Part shown: positions 35,155 to 43,807 of the stretch, one piece after another
How the letters are laid out: every line of letters starts with the position of its first letter
Position numbering within the stretch: position 1 is the first letter of the stretch
NCBI GenBank assembly: GCA_021793405.1
Contig: JAJYSV010000001.1
Coordinates: forward strand, 1-64,000
Reading direction: 5' to 3'
Origin: Acidobacteriota bacterium
GTDB taxonomy: Bacteria; Acidobacteriota; Terriglobia; Terriglobales; Acidobacteriaceae
Length of the DNA stretch: 64,000 nucleotides
Notes under the pieces: model-generated
The model's database searches: none
What the model was told of the DNA's origin: nothing
What the model saw: only the letters and a program-made list of their open reading frames with translations
Made by a program: the position numbers and the translations under genes

Positions 35155-36363
35155 CTAGACCTTGGAAGGGTTTGAGGCAAAGCGCCCCACCAAACCGATC
35201 AGGGCGACTACGCACAGGGCAGCACCGGCGTGGAATGTCGTAGCAGCGCCAAGCTTATCCCAAATCAACCCAGCCGCCGCGCTAGCAGCGAGCATGGCGA
35301 TTCCACCGATCAGATTGAAAAAACCATAGGCCGTGCCGCGCAGATCGGAAGGGGCATTATCCGCCACCATGGTTGCGAGCAGACCCTGGGTGATGCCCAT
35401 GTGAACGCCCCAAAGCGCGACACCCCCAAGCACAAAACCCCAATGATCGCTGTTCGCCAGAACCAGATCGGCGGCCACTAACACGACCAGGCCGAGCGCC
35501 AATAGCTTTGTATGGCTGATACGATCCGAGAGCTTGCCAAAAGGATATGCAGACGCCGAATAGATCACATTCATCGCGACCATCACGAGCGGAACCAGCG
35601 CGATCGGGATGCCCCCCTGCTGAGCCCGCAGTACAAGAAACGCCTCGCTGAAGCGTGCCAATGTAAACACCGCGCCGATACCGACGACCCACCAATACGA
35701 CGGGCTCATGCGCTTCAGGTTGCTTCGAATGATCGGGTTGACTCGCGTTGCAGGCCGGTGCGATTTGGGTTCATGGACACCAAATACAAGCAGCGCAACC
35801 GCCAGTGCGCCAGGAATCGCCGCAATCCAGAACACTGCCCGAAAATTGTCGGCCCACAGCAGCATCAGGCCGGTCGCCACCAGCGGACCGATAAAGGCGC
35901 CAACGCTATCGAGCGATTGGCGAAGGCCAAAAGCTGCGCCGAGCAGGGGCGGCGGCGTAATATCTGCGATCAGCGCATCGCGCGGAGCACCGCGCAATCC
36001 CTTGCCACTGCGATCCACTAACCGCGCAAACAGAACGAAGCCGGTGGCAGGAGCCACGGCAAATAATGGTTTGGACAACGCCCCCAGGGTGTAACCGGAC
36101 AGGGCCAGTCCCTTGCGCTTGCCAAGGTAGTCGCTCCAGGCACCTGAGAGCATTTTGACGAGTAATGCGGTGGACTCGGCTAACCCTTCAATCAAGCCAA
36201 CCGCGAAGGCACTAGCGCCGAGTGTCGTCATCAGAAACATCGGCAGCAAGCTATGGATCATTTCCGAAGAAATGTCCATAAACATGCTGACGAAGCCAAG
36301 CACCCAGACGCCGGATGGAATTTCGCTCGCTGGGTGGCCGGTATCTCTTGTTGTCCCGCGCAA
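35155..36363 (-). CDS. Major facilitator superfamily transporter
   Basis: About 402 residues with twelve hydrophobic segments. SGAWSDYLGKRKGLALSGY is the loop 2-3 MFS motif, and RLVDRSGKGLRGAPRDALIA a conserved cytoplasmic block in this subgroup. I prefer the TTG at 36363 because GGAG lies six bases upstream; another TTG at 36423 in the same frame lacks a good site. The family includes drug and metabolite efflux carriers; substrate unknown. It is followed after a short gap by the hydrolase-lysA pair but has its own spacing, so co-transcription is uncertain. Confidence 0.87.
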   Translation of the reverse strand: MRGTTRDTGHPASEIPSGVWVLGFVSMFMDISSEMIHSLLPMFLMTTLGASAFAVGLIEGLAESTALLVKMLSGAWSDYLGKRKGLALSGYTLGALSKPLFAVAPATGFVLFARLVDRSGKGLRGAPRDALIADITPPPLLGAAFGLRQSLDSVGAFIGPLVATGLMLLWADNFRAVFWIAAIPGALAVALLVFGVHEPKSHRPATRVNPIIRSNLKRMSPSYWWVVGIGAVFTLARFSEAFLVLRAQQGGIPIALVPLVMVAMNVIYSASAYPFGKLSDRISHTKLLALGLVVLVAADLVLANSDHWGFVLGGVALWGVHMGITQGLLATMVADNAPSDLRGTAYGFFNLIGGIAMLAASAAAGLIWDKLGAATTFHAGAALCVVALIGLVGRFASNPSKV

Positions 36364-36503
36364 GGGTCGCTCCTGGATTCCTGGGACAGATGTTATATGA
36401 CCCGATCCATGACCCTCCTGCAACGATCGCAGCGCCCGCAGAGTTCAACAAAAGGTAATTTTCAACGAAACATGGGCATGCGATGCATGCTGGCTACGGC
36501 GTC

Positions 36504-36863
36504 TTAATACGCCTGCGGATTGGATGGAGGCGGAGGAGGCGCCACCGGCGGAGGAACGAAAGGGGCCTGGGGCATGAGCGGAATTTCTTCCGGAATCAAC
36601 ATCCACGCTACGAGATAGGCTATCTCCATGACGGGAAAAATCACTATCCCCAGCAGTACCGTGATCACGCGAGTTGCCGTCAGGTCCCAGCCATAGCGAA
36701 CGGCAAACGCTGCGCAGACACCGGCCATCATGCGCAGGGCGCGGGGCCGGTACATGGTATTCAAAGGTGACGCGGCAAAGACGTTGGCTCTGGCAGACGC
36801 GCCGCAACTAGGGCAGAAATTCGACCCCGCCGGCAAAGGCTTTCCGCACTGATGACAAAACAT
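36504..36863 (-). CDS. Zinc-ribbon plus PspC-domain membrane protein
   Basis: A 119-residue product. Residues 2-25 form a zinc ribbon (FCHQCGKPLPAGSNFCPSCG), followed by a PspC domain: RPRALRMMAGVCAAFAVRYG, then a membrane helix around VITVLLGIVIFPVMEIAYLV. The tail is Pro-rich (PPPVAPPPPPSNP). GGGGGA precedes the ATG at 36863. PspC-type proteins sense or respond to membrane stress. No phage-shock operon surrounds it. Confidence 0.85.
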   Translation of the reverse strand: MFCHQCGKPLPAGSNFCPSCGASARANVFAASPLNTMYRPRALRMMAGVCAAFAVRYGWDLTATRVITVLLGIVIFPVMEIAYLVAWMLIPEEIPLMPQAPFVPPPVAPPPPPSNPQAY

Positions 36864-37013
36864 AACATTCCCCCCTGGGCGATGATCTCGCCGCACTTGC
36901 TTCAGCTACATCCCCGCTACCCGCGTCACAGGTCATGCCGGGCATGGGAGCCGCACTAGAGGGTACGCAGTGGATGGCCTGGAGGTTCCCACAATTCTTG
37001 CCCTGGTCCACGT

Positions 37014-38240
37014 TCACTTGCCTCGATACGGCGAGTTCTCCAGCTTGGTTGCGAGTTCTGCCTGGTCGGAGTTCGCCCCCAACGCGAGAACAGCATCATA
37101 CTGCTTTTTTGCCTGTGCATGCTGGCCTAACAAATCCATCATCTGCCCGGCCCTCAGGTACGCGCGCCGTTGCATTAGGGGAGAGGCGGTGGGCTGGGCG
37201 GCCGCGCTCCGATAGGCGGCGGCTGCTGTGGCGATCTGGCGCTGCCCGCGCGCGGCTTCTCCCAAACCGTAGTAGGCCATTTCAAGGTGCGGATCGGAAT
37301 AGTAGCGACCAGGATTGCGGGCTCGTTCCAGCAACGCCTGATACGCGGCGATGGCGCGCATTCCCTGCCCCGAATCCTTCAACAGATTTGCCTGTTCCAG
37401 CGCGAAGAGAAAATTATGCGGATATTGCTGCGCCAGGCCGTCAACGACTTGGATGGCTTGGGGGTACTCTGCCTCCCGCCGAAGAAAAATGGCGAGCGCG
37501 GTGCGGGCCGAAACAGAATTGATGATGCCATATTGGCCGACCTCGCGCAGTTCCCGGAGCCCTTTCGATTTCGAACCATGGATGCCGACCAACCCGGCCA
37601 GCACTTTGAAAGGAAGGGCAAGACTGCCGAGAACATAATCGTGCACGCCCACGATCAGATAGCAGTCCATATATTTGGGATCGCGCTTCAGAACCTCATC
37701 GTCATCGTTGCGGGCCGAGAGCGCCATGCGCAGCGCTGGAATATATTTCTTCTCCACCATGCCGATATAGATCGTCTCCAGACTGGTCGCGAAGCCGCGG
37801 GCAAATAAGGCATCCACATCGTTGGGATTGGCCGCCAGCGTGCGATTGCTCAAATCGATCGCGTGCCGATACATAGTCGCAATCTGCGCGCTCACGCGCG
37901 CGTCTTCCACCACCGGATGCTTGCCGGACAAAAAACCATCCTGGACATAGAGCGTGGTGTCGAGCAGGTCGAGCCGATACAACTCGCGAAACACGGCATT
38001 GTTCAGAACATAGTCGGCAGCCATGGGATCGGCGGGATGTTCCGCGGCAATTTTCACAAAGAGGATCTGGGCATTGGCATAATCGAGATCGTAAAAATGC
38101 TGATAAGCGTCCTGGACCTCCGGGTTGAGGTTCAGCGGATCGGTGTCTGTACCGTTGGGAGCCCGGACTGCGCCGGAAGCGAGCAGAGCACAACCGCAAA
38201 GGAGGGCGGCCAGCAGGCAGAGGCGCGCACGCCAGGGCAT
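37014..38240 (-). CDS. Exported TPR-repeat protein
   Basis: About 408 residues from the ATG at 38240, chosen because it gives a clean signal peptide (MPWRARLCLLAALLCGCALL, cleaved near AVRA); the frame continues to an ATG at 38339 but neither has a good ribosome binding site. TPR-like helical pairs are clear in the second half (YPQAIQVVDGLAQQYPHNFL, GMRAIAAYQALLERARNPG, HAQAKKQYDAVLALGANS). The middle part (YMDCYLIVGVHDYVLGSLAL) is conserved-looking but unassigned. Envelope location is inferred; function unknown. Confidence 0.75.
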   Translation of the reverse strand: MPWRARLCLLAALLCGCALLASGAVRAPNGTDTDPLNLNPEVQDAYQHFYDLDYANAQILFVKIAAEHPADPMAADYVLNNAVFRELYRLDLLDTTLYVQDGFLSGKHPVVEDARVSAQIATMYRHAIDLSNRTLAANPNDVDALFARGFATSLETIYIGMVEKKYIPALRMALSARNDDDEVLKRDPKYMDCYLIVGVHDYVLGSLALPFKVLAGLVGIHGSKSKGLRELREVGQYGIINSVSARTALAIFLRREAEYPQAIQVVDGLAQQYPHNFLFALEQANLLKDSGQGMRAIAAYQALLERARNPGRYYSDPHLEMAYYGLGEAARGQRQIATAAAAYRSAAAQPTASPLMQRRAYLRAGQMMDLLGQHAQAKKQYDAVLALGANSDQAELATKLENSPYRGK

Positions 38241-38449
38241 TTCACAGCGAGAAATCTGACGCGAGCGCGCGACGGAATTCTGGAGACGAAAATTGTCGAA
38301 TGAAACTTCCCGGGAATTGGCTGGAAGAACCTGGGGCATAAGAATCGGACAAGCACTATCAGTTTCAGCCCTCGCCGAGTTGCACGCAAGTCACCCAGGT
38401 TCACATTTTTCCTCCTCCAGCCATATGCAAGTGTTCTAAGCTGTATGCG

Positions 38450-38923
38450 ATGACACGAGCTGAGCTATTAGGCGCCTTGATCCGCCAGGCCAGGACCAAC
38501 GGTTTCGAGTTCCGCAAGTGGTACGCAACCCGCATCGCGTTGCCATGGTCGAGCTTTGCTGAGTCCGTGCAAACGCTGTCGAAGGAGCGGCGCTACTATG
38601 CGTTGTTATTCGCGCATGATTTTGCCCAGGCGTTTTGGCGGTCCGGCAGCAAGATGGCGTTTGTCGTTCCGACAAGCACATTCACGCGCATTTCCAAGGA
38701 TGGCACGATCAAGGTGGTGCAGCGGAAAGGCCACATCCGACGCTCCGTCATTCCAGACGCATGGCGGTATCACCTGAAAGAGATGGCTGTGGCGGACGAT
38801 CCCCTGCGATACGTTCGGAAATTTCTCCTGATCGAAGAAGATCTGGCAGGAGTCCAATCCGTCAGCGATGAGGAGGATGGCGACGCGGCCATCTTCGACC
38901 CTCGCCATGCAGGCACTTCCTAG
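38450..38923 (+). CDS. Hypothetical protein
   Basis: A 157-residue basic protein with no signal peptide or membrane helix. Alternating helices and strands are likely (RAELLGALIRQARTNGFEFR; TFTRISKDGTIKVVQRKGHI; PLRYVRKFLLIEEDLAGV), with an acidic C-terminus. Codon use is like the neighbours. It stands alone between a divergent TPR gene and a secreted protein gene. I do not recognise the family. Confidence 0.6.
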   Translation: MTRAELLGALIRQARTNGFEFRKWYATRIALPWSSFAESVQTLSKERRYYALLFAHDFAQAFWRSGSKMAFVVPTSTFTRISKDGTIKVVQRKGHIRRSVIPDAWRYHLKEMAVADDPLRYVRKFLLIEEDLAGVQSVSDEEDGDAAIFDPRHAGTS

Positions 38924-39120
38924 GAGCCGGGCATCGACGACAAAGATGCGATCGGCGGAATGAAAGAAAATTTTAACTTCAAAAGAAACATTAAGATCTG
39001 TCCTCTTGCACGTTGATCCTGACTGGATGGGCAGCGATACGTTCCATCGCAAGCCCCTTTGTTTGGTGTACTCTAAAAGAAGGACGCAGCCACGACCCAA
39101 TTCCTAATCGAGCAGGCAGC

Positions 39121-40515
39121 ATGCGAAGTTGGAACTCGGTTGCATTAGGCATAGCCTATTTATTGGGTGGCGTTTTGAGCCTGCATGGTCAGACACCCAC
39201 TTTGCTGATTCCTTCAAGCAAATCTCGAAAGAATCAATCCACACAAAAGACTTCTGCTCCAACCGCCGTATCTTCCGTATTGCCTCATGGTCCAGGCTCC
39301 ATGCCCACCACAGCGATTCTGGCTGCCGGTTTGCCTCTGCGGGTCCAGATCGACCACCGCTATCGCATGCGGAAGGGCAAGCCGATCGAAGGCCGACTGA
39401 TCGACCCTGTTTACTCCGCGGACCATATAGTGTTACCAGTGAACACACGAATTTACGGCGACATCTCTGATCTCACTCCTATCCACGGCAGCAAGCGTAC
39501 CTGGGCACGGCTCAATGGAGACTTTACCCCCCTCAAACAGCCCGTTCTCCACTTTACTTCCATTAAGCTGCCGGACGGATCGAGTCTGCCTATCGACGCG
39601 GAAGCTTCCGAACGGACTGCGGACCTGGTAAAAATGGGCCCCCCGGTCAAGAAGAAGTCTCGCATACAAAAAATCAAGGCAGCCATCCATGCGAAATTTA
39701 CCGGCATGAAGCAAGGAATATCGAACGCGGTGCATTCCAAGCACAAATCCGAAAGGGCGTTGCAGATTTTCTACGGACAGCTTCCCTATCATCCGCAGGA
39801 CATTTGGACGGGAACCGAGTTCGATGCCGAGCTGACCCAACCTGTTACCCTGCCCGATCCCAATGCCAACCATTTGTTGCCGGTAACTCCGCCGCATGGA
39901 CATATTCCACCGGGAACCATCGATGTACGGCTGATTACGCCTTTAACCTCAAAAACCGATAAGGTCGACACACCGGTGGAAGCCATTCTGACGCAGCCCT
40001 ACCTCAGTAAAAACCATCAAGATGTGATTCTGCCGAACGGCACTCATTTGGTCGGGGTAGTGACCCAGGCAAAGCCCGCGCGCTTTTGGGGGCGAAACGG
40101 GACGCTGCGATTTACGTTCCGTCAAGTCAAGCTACCCGCAGGAACGATGGAGAACGTGCATGCGCAGATGACTGCCGTAGAAGGCAATAAAGGTCAGAAT
40201 GTCACGCTGGATTCCGAAGGCGGCGCCCACGCGAACGCGGACAAGGGGAAATACATGGATCCGCTCGTGCTCGGTTATCTGGCAGGCGCAAACGCAGTCG
40301 ATACCAACCAGAACCAAGTGGATGCCGCCACTACTAGCAACGGCTTTGGGTTGCCAGCGCGGATACTTTCCATACTCTTTGTCAGTGGAACCACCATCTC
40401 GGTATTCGCATACTACGCAGCAGGTCAATCCGTCATCCGGCGCTGGATCATGCGCGGCCATGAAGTCGTGTTCGCGAAGAACACGCGGATGGAGTTGGCG
40501 GTCGCCGACCGGTGA
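39121..40515 (+). CDS. Secreted protein with two VirB10/TrbI-like beta modules
   Basis: A 464-residue product from the ATG at 39121, which starts a signal peptide (VALGIAYLLGGVLSLHGQ); the frame extends upstream without support. Two related modules are visible: about residues 60-165 (IEGRLIDPVYSADHIVLPVN, RIYGDIS) and about 265-375 (VEAILTQPYLSKNHQDVILP, LVGVVTQAKP). Each has the 'release/vary, then ILP.GT.L.G' pattern of VirB10/TrbI beta domains. The C-terminus carries a hydrophobic helix (LSILFVSGTTISVFAYYAAG). No conjugation genes are nearby, so a secretion role is not implied. Acidobacterial hypothetical proteins of this type appear familiar, but the function is unknown. Confidence 0.65.
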   Translation: MRSWNSVALGIAYLLGGVLSLHGQTPTLLIPSSKSRKNQSTQKTSAPTAVSSVLPHGPGSMPTTAILAAGLPLRVQIDHRYRMRKGKPIEGRLIDPVYSADHIVLPVNTRIYGDISDLTPIHGSKRTWARLNGDFTPLKQPVLHFTSIKLPDGSSLPIDAEASERTADLVKMGPPVKKKSRIQKIKAAIHAKFTGMKQGISNAVHSKHKSERALQIFYGQLPYHPQDIWTGTEFDAELTQPVTLPDPNANHLLPVTPPHGHIPPGTIDVRLITPLTSKTDKVDTPVEAILTQPYLSKNHQDVILPNGTHLVGVVTQAKPARFWGRNGTLRFTFRQVKLPAGTMENVHAQMTAVEGNKGQNVTLDSEGGAHANADKGKYMDPLVLGYLAGANAVDTNQNQVDAATTSNGFGLPARILSILFVSGTTISVFAYYAAGQSVIRRWIMRGHEVVFAKNTRMELAVADR

Positions 40516-40520
40516 GTGCC

Positions 40521-41141
40521 CTATTCCCGGACGAAACGACTGAATTGAAAGCGCTGCGCCTTCCCCGCGGGAGTGCGGTGTTCAGCCATGCGGTCGGCCG
40601 TGAGGCGAAAGGGGCGCCCCAGTTCCGCGGCCAGGCTTTTCGGCGAATAGCGCCTGACCGGAAGACCGCTGCACCGCTCCGGCCCGTCGAGCGCGAATGT
40701 GCCAATGACAACAACACCCCCGGGAACCACGGCTTTTTCAAGAGTTGAGCGATAGGCGAGGCGGGGTTCCTCCGCGGTAAGAAAATGGAAGACGGCGCGA
40801 TCGTGCCATGCGCGGTAAGCCCGATCCGGCTCCCATTGGGTAATGTCGGCGCAGATCCAGCGCACGTGGGAAGCGCGACCCGCCAATCTGTTGGCTGATT
40901 TCTCCAAGGCGGATGCTGCGATATCGAGCACGGCCAGCTGCGTGAATCCCCTGTCCAGCAAAACATCGGGAAGCCGCGAGGTCCCGCCGCCTACATCCAG
41001 GATTGGCGCATCTTTGTCCAACGGGGGCGTTAGCAAAAGCTCAAGAGAAATACTTGGAGCATCCTCAAACCAGCTTAGTTCCTGCTCCTGCCGCGTCGAG
41101 TAAATCTGCTGCCAGTGCTGTCTTGCTTGGACCTCGTCCAT
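40521..41141 (-). CDS. Class I SAM-dependent methyltransferase
   Basis: A 206-residue Rossmann-fold methyltransferase. The SAM-binding motif I is ILDVGGGTSRLPDVLLDRGF, followed by LAVLDIAASAL, then WICADITQWEPDRAYRAWHD (motif II/III) and FHFLTAEEPRLAYRSTLEKA. It starts six bases after the guaA stop, so the two are probably co-transcribed. The family resembles small thiol/tellurite-type or generic methyltransferases; substrate unknown. Confidence 0.84.
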   Translation of the reverse strand: MDEVQARQHWQQIYSTRQEQELSWFEDAPSISLELLLTPPLDKDAPILDVGGGTSRLPDVLLDRGFTQLAVLDIAASALEKSANRLAGRASHVRWICADITQWEPDRAYRAWHDRAVFHFLTAEEPRLAYRSTLEKAVVPGGVVVIGTFALDGPERCSGLPVRRYSPKSLAAELGRPFRLTADRMAEHRTPAGKAQRFQFSRFVRE

Positions 41142-41147
41142 GCCGCT

Positions 41148-42713
41148 CTACTCCCATTCGATGGTGCCGGGCGGCTTGGAAGTAATGTCGTACACCACGC
41201 GATTGATGCCCTTCACCTCATTGACGATGCGGCTGGAGATGCGCTTGAGCACGTCATACGGCAACGGAACCCAATCCGCCGTCATGCCATCCTCCGAGGT
41301 CACGGCGCGGATGGCGCAGGTGTAGGCGTAGGTGCGCTGATCGCCCATCACTCCCACACTTCTGACCGGGAGCAACACGGCGAACGATTGCCATATCTGG
41401 CGATAGAGTCCCGCGGCTTTGATTTCATGCACGACAATGTCATCGGCTTCCTGCAGAATCGCGACGCGTTCCGGCGTCACCTCGCCGACAATGCGCACGG
41501 CCAGGCCGGGGCCAGGAAACGGCTGGCGCTGCAAGATATCTTCCGGCATGCCCAGATCGCGGCCGATGCGGCGCACTTCATCTTTAAACAGATCGCGCAG
41601 AGGCTCGATCAGTTTCAGCTTCATCGTCTCCGGCAGACCGCCGACATTGTGATGGCTCTTGATGGTCTGCGAAGGCCCCTTCACGGACGAGGACTCGATC
41701 ACGTCGGGATACAGGGTCCCCTGCACCAGCCAGTCCACCGAGCCGGTTTGCTGGGCGATGCGGTGGGCTTCCCGATCGAAGACAGCGATGAATTCGCTGC
41801 CGATGATTTTGCGTTTCGTTTCCGGATCGGAAACTCCAGCCAGCAGCGAGAGAAATTGCTGGCCGGCATCGACGGCCACCAGATTCAAGCCAAGCTTGCC
41901 GCGCAGATTCTCCTGGACTTTGCGGAACTCATCTTTGCGCAGCACTCCATTGTCGACGAAGACGCAGGTGAGATGGTCGCCGATGGCGCGATGGACCAAA
42001 ACAGCGGCCACGGAGGAATCGACGCCGCCTGATAAACCGCAGATGGCGTGGCCGTCGCCCACCTGTGCTCGGATGCGCTCCACTGTGGTTTGGATGAAAT
42101 GCTCCGGGGTCCAGTCCGGCGAAACTTTGCAGATGCGGAACAGAAAATTCCGCAGCAACTCGGTTCCCTGGCGGGTGTGGTGGACTTCCGGATGGAACTG
42201 CACGGCCCAGATGCGACGCGACTCGTCCGCAATACCCGCCACGGCGTTGGAAGTTTTGGCAGTGAGAGAAAAGCCCGCGGGCAGCTCCAGCGCCTCATCG
42301 CCGTGGGACATCCAGACTTGCAGATGAGATGGAAGACCTTCAAACAGTGCAGTCGCGCCAACAATTTCGACATCGGCATGGCCGTATTCTCGGCGGTCGG
42401 CGGAGCGCACTTTGCCGCCCAATTCATGCAGGATGAAATGCAGGCCATAGCAGATGCCCAGCACCGGCGCTCCCATGGCCAGCACGCGCGCATCCGCCGG
42501 CGGAGCATCGGAGTCATAGACGGAGCTGGGACCACCGGAGAGAATGATGCCGGCGGGATGCAATTGTTCGATGGTTTCAAACGATGCGGTGCACGGCAGC
42601 ACTACGGAATATACATTTTGCTCGCGAATCCGCCGCGCGATCAATTGCGTGTATTGGGAGCCAAAATCGAGGATGACGATGGTGGAGGGTTCGACAGCGG
42701 GCCTGGTTTCCAT
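41148..42713 (-). CDS. guaA: GMP synthase (glutamine-hydrolysing)
   Basis: Converts XMP to GMP with glutamine and ATP. The 521-residue enzyme has an N-terminal class I amidotransferase domain (nucleophile Cys88 in LGICYG, His/Glu in QFHPEVHHT near 175), an ATP pyrophosphatase domain ([14 protein letters not shown] near 230) and the C-terminal dimerisation domain (RPFPGPGL-like [28 protein letters not shown] at the end). It sits between a membrane protein gene and a methyltransferase gene on the minus strand. Confidence 0.97.
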   Translation of the reverse strand: METRPAVEPSTIVILDFGSQYTQLIARRIREQNVYSVVLPCTASFETIEQLHPAGIILSGGPSSVYDSDAPPADARVLAMGAPVLGICYGLHFILHELGGKVRSADRREYGHADVEIVGATALFEGLPSHLQVWMSHGDEALELPAGFSLTAKTSNAVAGIADESRRIWAVQFHPEVHHTRQGTELLRNFLFRICKVSPDWTPEHFIQTTVERIRAQVGDGHAICGLSGGVDSSVAAVLVHRAIGDHLTCVFVDNGVLRKDEFRKVQENLRGKLGLNLVAVDAGQQFLSLLAGVSDPETKRKIIGSEFIAVFDREAHRIAQQTGSVDWLVQGTLYPDVIESSSVKGPSQTIKSHHNVGGLPETMKLKLIEPLRDLFKDEVRRIGRDLGMPEDILQRQPFPGPGLAVRIVGEVTPERVAILQEADDIVVHEIKAAGLYRQIWQSFAVLLPVRSVGVMGDQRTYAYTCAIRAVTSEDGMTADWVPLPYDVLKRISSRIVNEVKGINRVVYDITSKPPGTIEWE

Positions 42714-42746
42714 GGGTTATTGCCCAGTGTATCGAAGCGATCTGAT

Positions 42747-43727
42747 CTACGCCATGGTTACGATGACTGGGTGAGGCTTATCGTTCGCTGCCCGCCATAT
42801 TTCAATGAAGCCGATCACGCGCGCGACCTGGAAGAAATCGGACGCCGCAAGATACGCCACTGTCACCAGCGCCCACCACACGTAAAGCGAGGTCCCATTG
42901 ATCTCCTCTTTGAATGGTACCGGAGTGGCGCAGGAGACCATGGCCAGCACCACCAGGGCAGCCTTGACGATGCCAAGCACCAGATTGATCTCTACCAGCT
43001 TGGAACGCAGGCCGCGCAACGATCCATGGCCGAAGCGGAGAGAGTTGCGCAGGCTCGCGACGATGCCGGTGTTCTCCAGCAAGGCGAGCAGCGGCGCGAT
43101 GCTGAATATCCAACTGACGACCGCCCAGAAGAAGAAGATGGCGAAGGAGAGGACGATGGCTTTGATGAAATACACAACCAGATCGGGCGAGGGACCACTG
43201 AGCGAAGACCACGCCGCCCAATGCAGGCAAACGAGCCAGAGGGCCACGCTGGCGCCGAGCACCACGATGCGCAGCAGTTGCAGTGCGACCATCAGCCAAG
43301 GAGCGGAGCGCAGCGTCGGGTCGTATTTTCGCAGCACCAGGGAACGCCCAAATCCAGAAGTCAGCGCCCAGGCCAAAGCCAGCACAGGGAGCAGCCAGCG
43401 GGCAACTTCGCGGACCGGGGGAAGAAGAACGTCGAGGGTGGCGGAAATGATCTGGGCAGCAGTCACCGAATCTATCAGAGAAAAATGACCGATGCCGGTT
43501 CCCGCCAAAGACACGGAGGAGAGGATTCTGTACGCTTCCCAACCGAGCAGCGCCAGGGCGGGAATGCCAAATCCCCATCGCCAGAGCAACTCCAGGCCCA
43601 GCAGAGAAGGCCTTTTCCAGCATTCCGCTATGGTGGCCAGGAAAGATTGGGTGCCGCGGATCGATGCTGGACGCACGGCGAGATTTGGTGTGGACTGCAA
43701 CCCGATCTGTCCAGCCTCGATCTGCAT
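42747..43727 (-). CDS. Hypothetical multi-pass membrane protein
   Basis: A 326-residue protein with about five to six hydrophobic segments (GFGIPALALLGWEAYRIL; WLLPVLALAWALTSGFG; LQLLRIVVLGASVALWLVCL; LSFAIFFFWAVVSWIFSIAP; LGIVKAALVVLAMVSCA). No signature was recognised. The N-terminal 35 residues are soluble. It lies between leuS and guaA (gaps of 80 and 33 bases) on the same strand and may be part of one transcript. Function unknown. Confidence 0.75.
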   Translation of the reverse strand: MQIEAGQIGLQSTPNLAVRPASIRGTQSFLATIAECWKRPSLLGLELLWRWGFGIPALALLGWEAYRILSSVSLAGTGIGHFSLIDSVTAAQIISATLDVLLPPVREVARWLLPVLALAWALTSGFGRSLVLRKYDPTLRSAPWLMVALQLLRIVVLGASVALWLVCLHWAAWSSLSGPSPDLVVYFIKAIVLSFAIFFFWAVVSWIFSIAPLLALLENTGIVASLRNSLRFGHGSLRGLRSKLVEINLVLGIVKAALVVLAMVSCATPVPFKEEINGTSLYVWWALVTVAYLAASDFFQVARVIGFIEIWRAANDKPHPVIVTMA

Positions 43728-43807
43728 GATTCCTGTTCCCGGCCCCGTTCGGATTTCCGGTGGGCCACGATCTTCTCCCCGATCGATTTCGCTCGTAGCG
43801 GCAGAGC

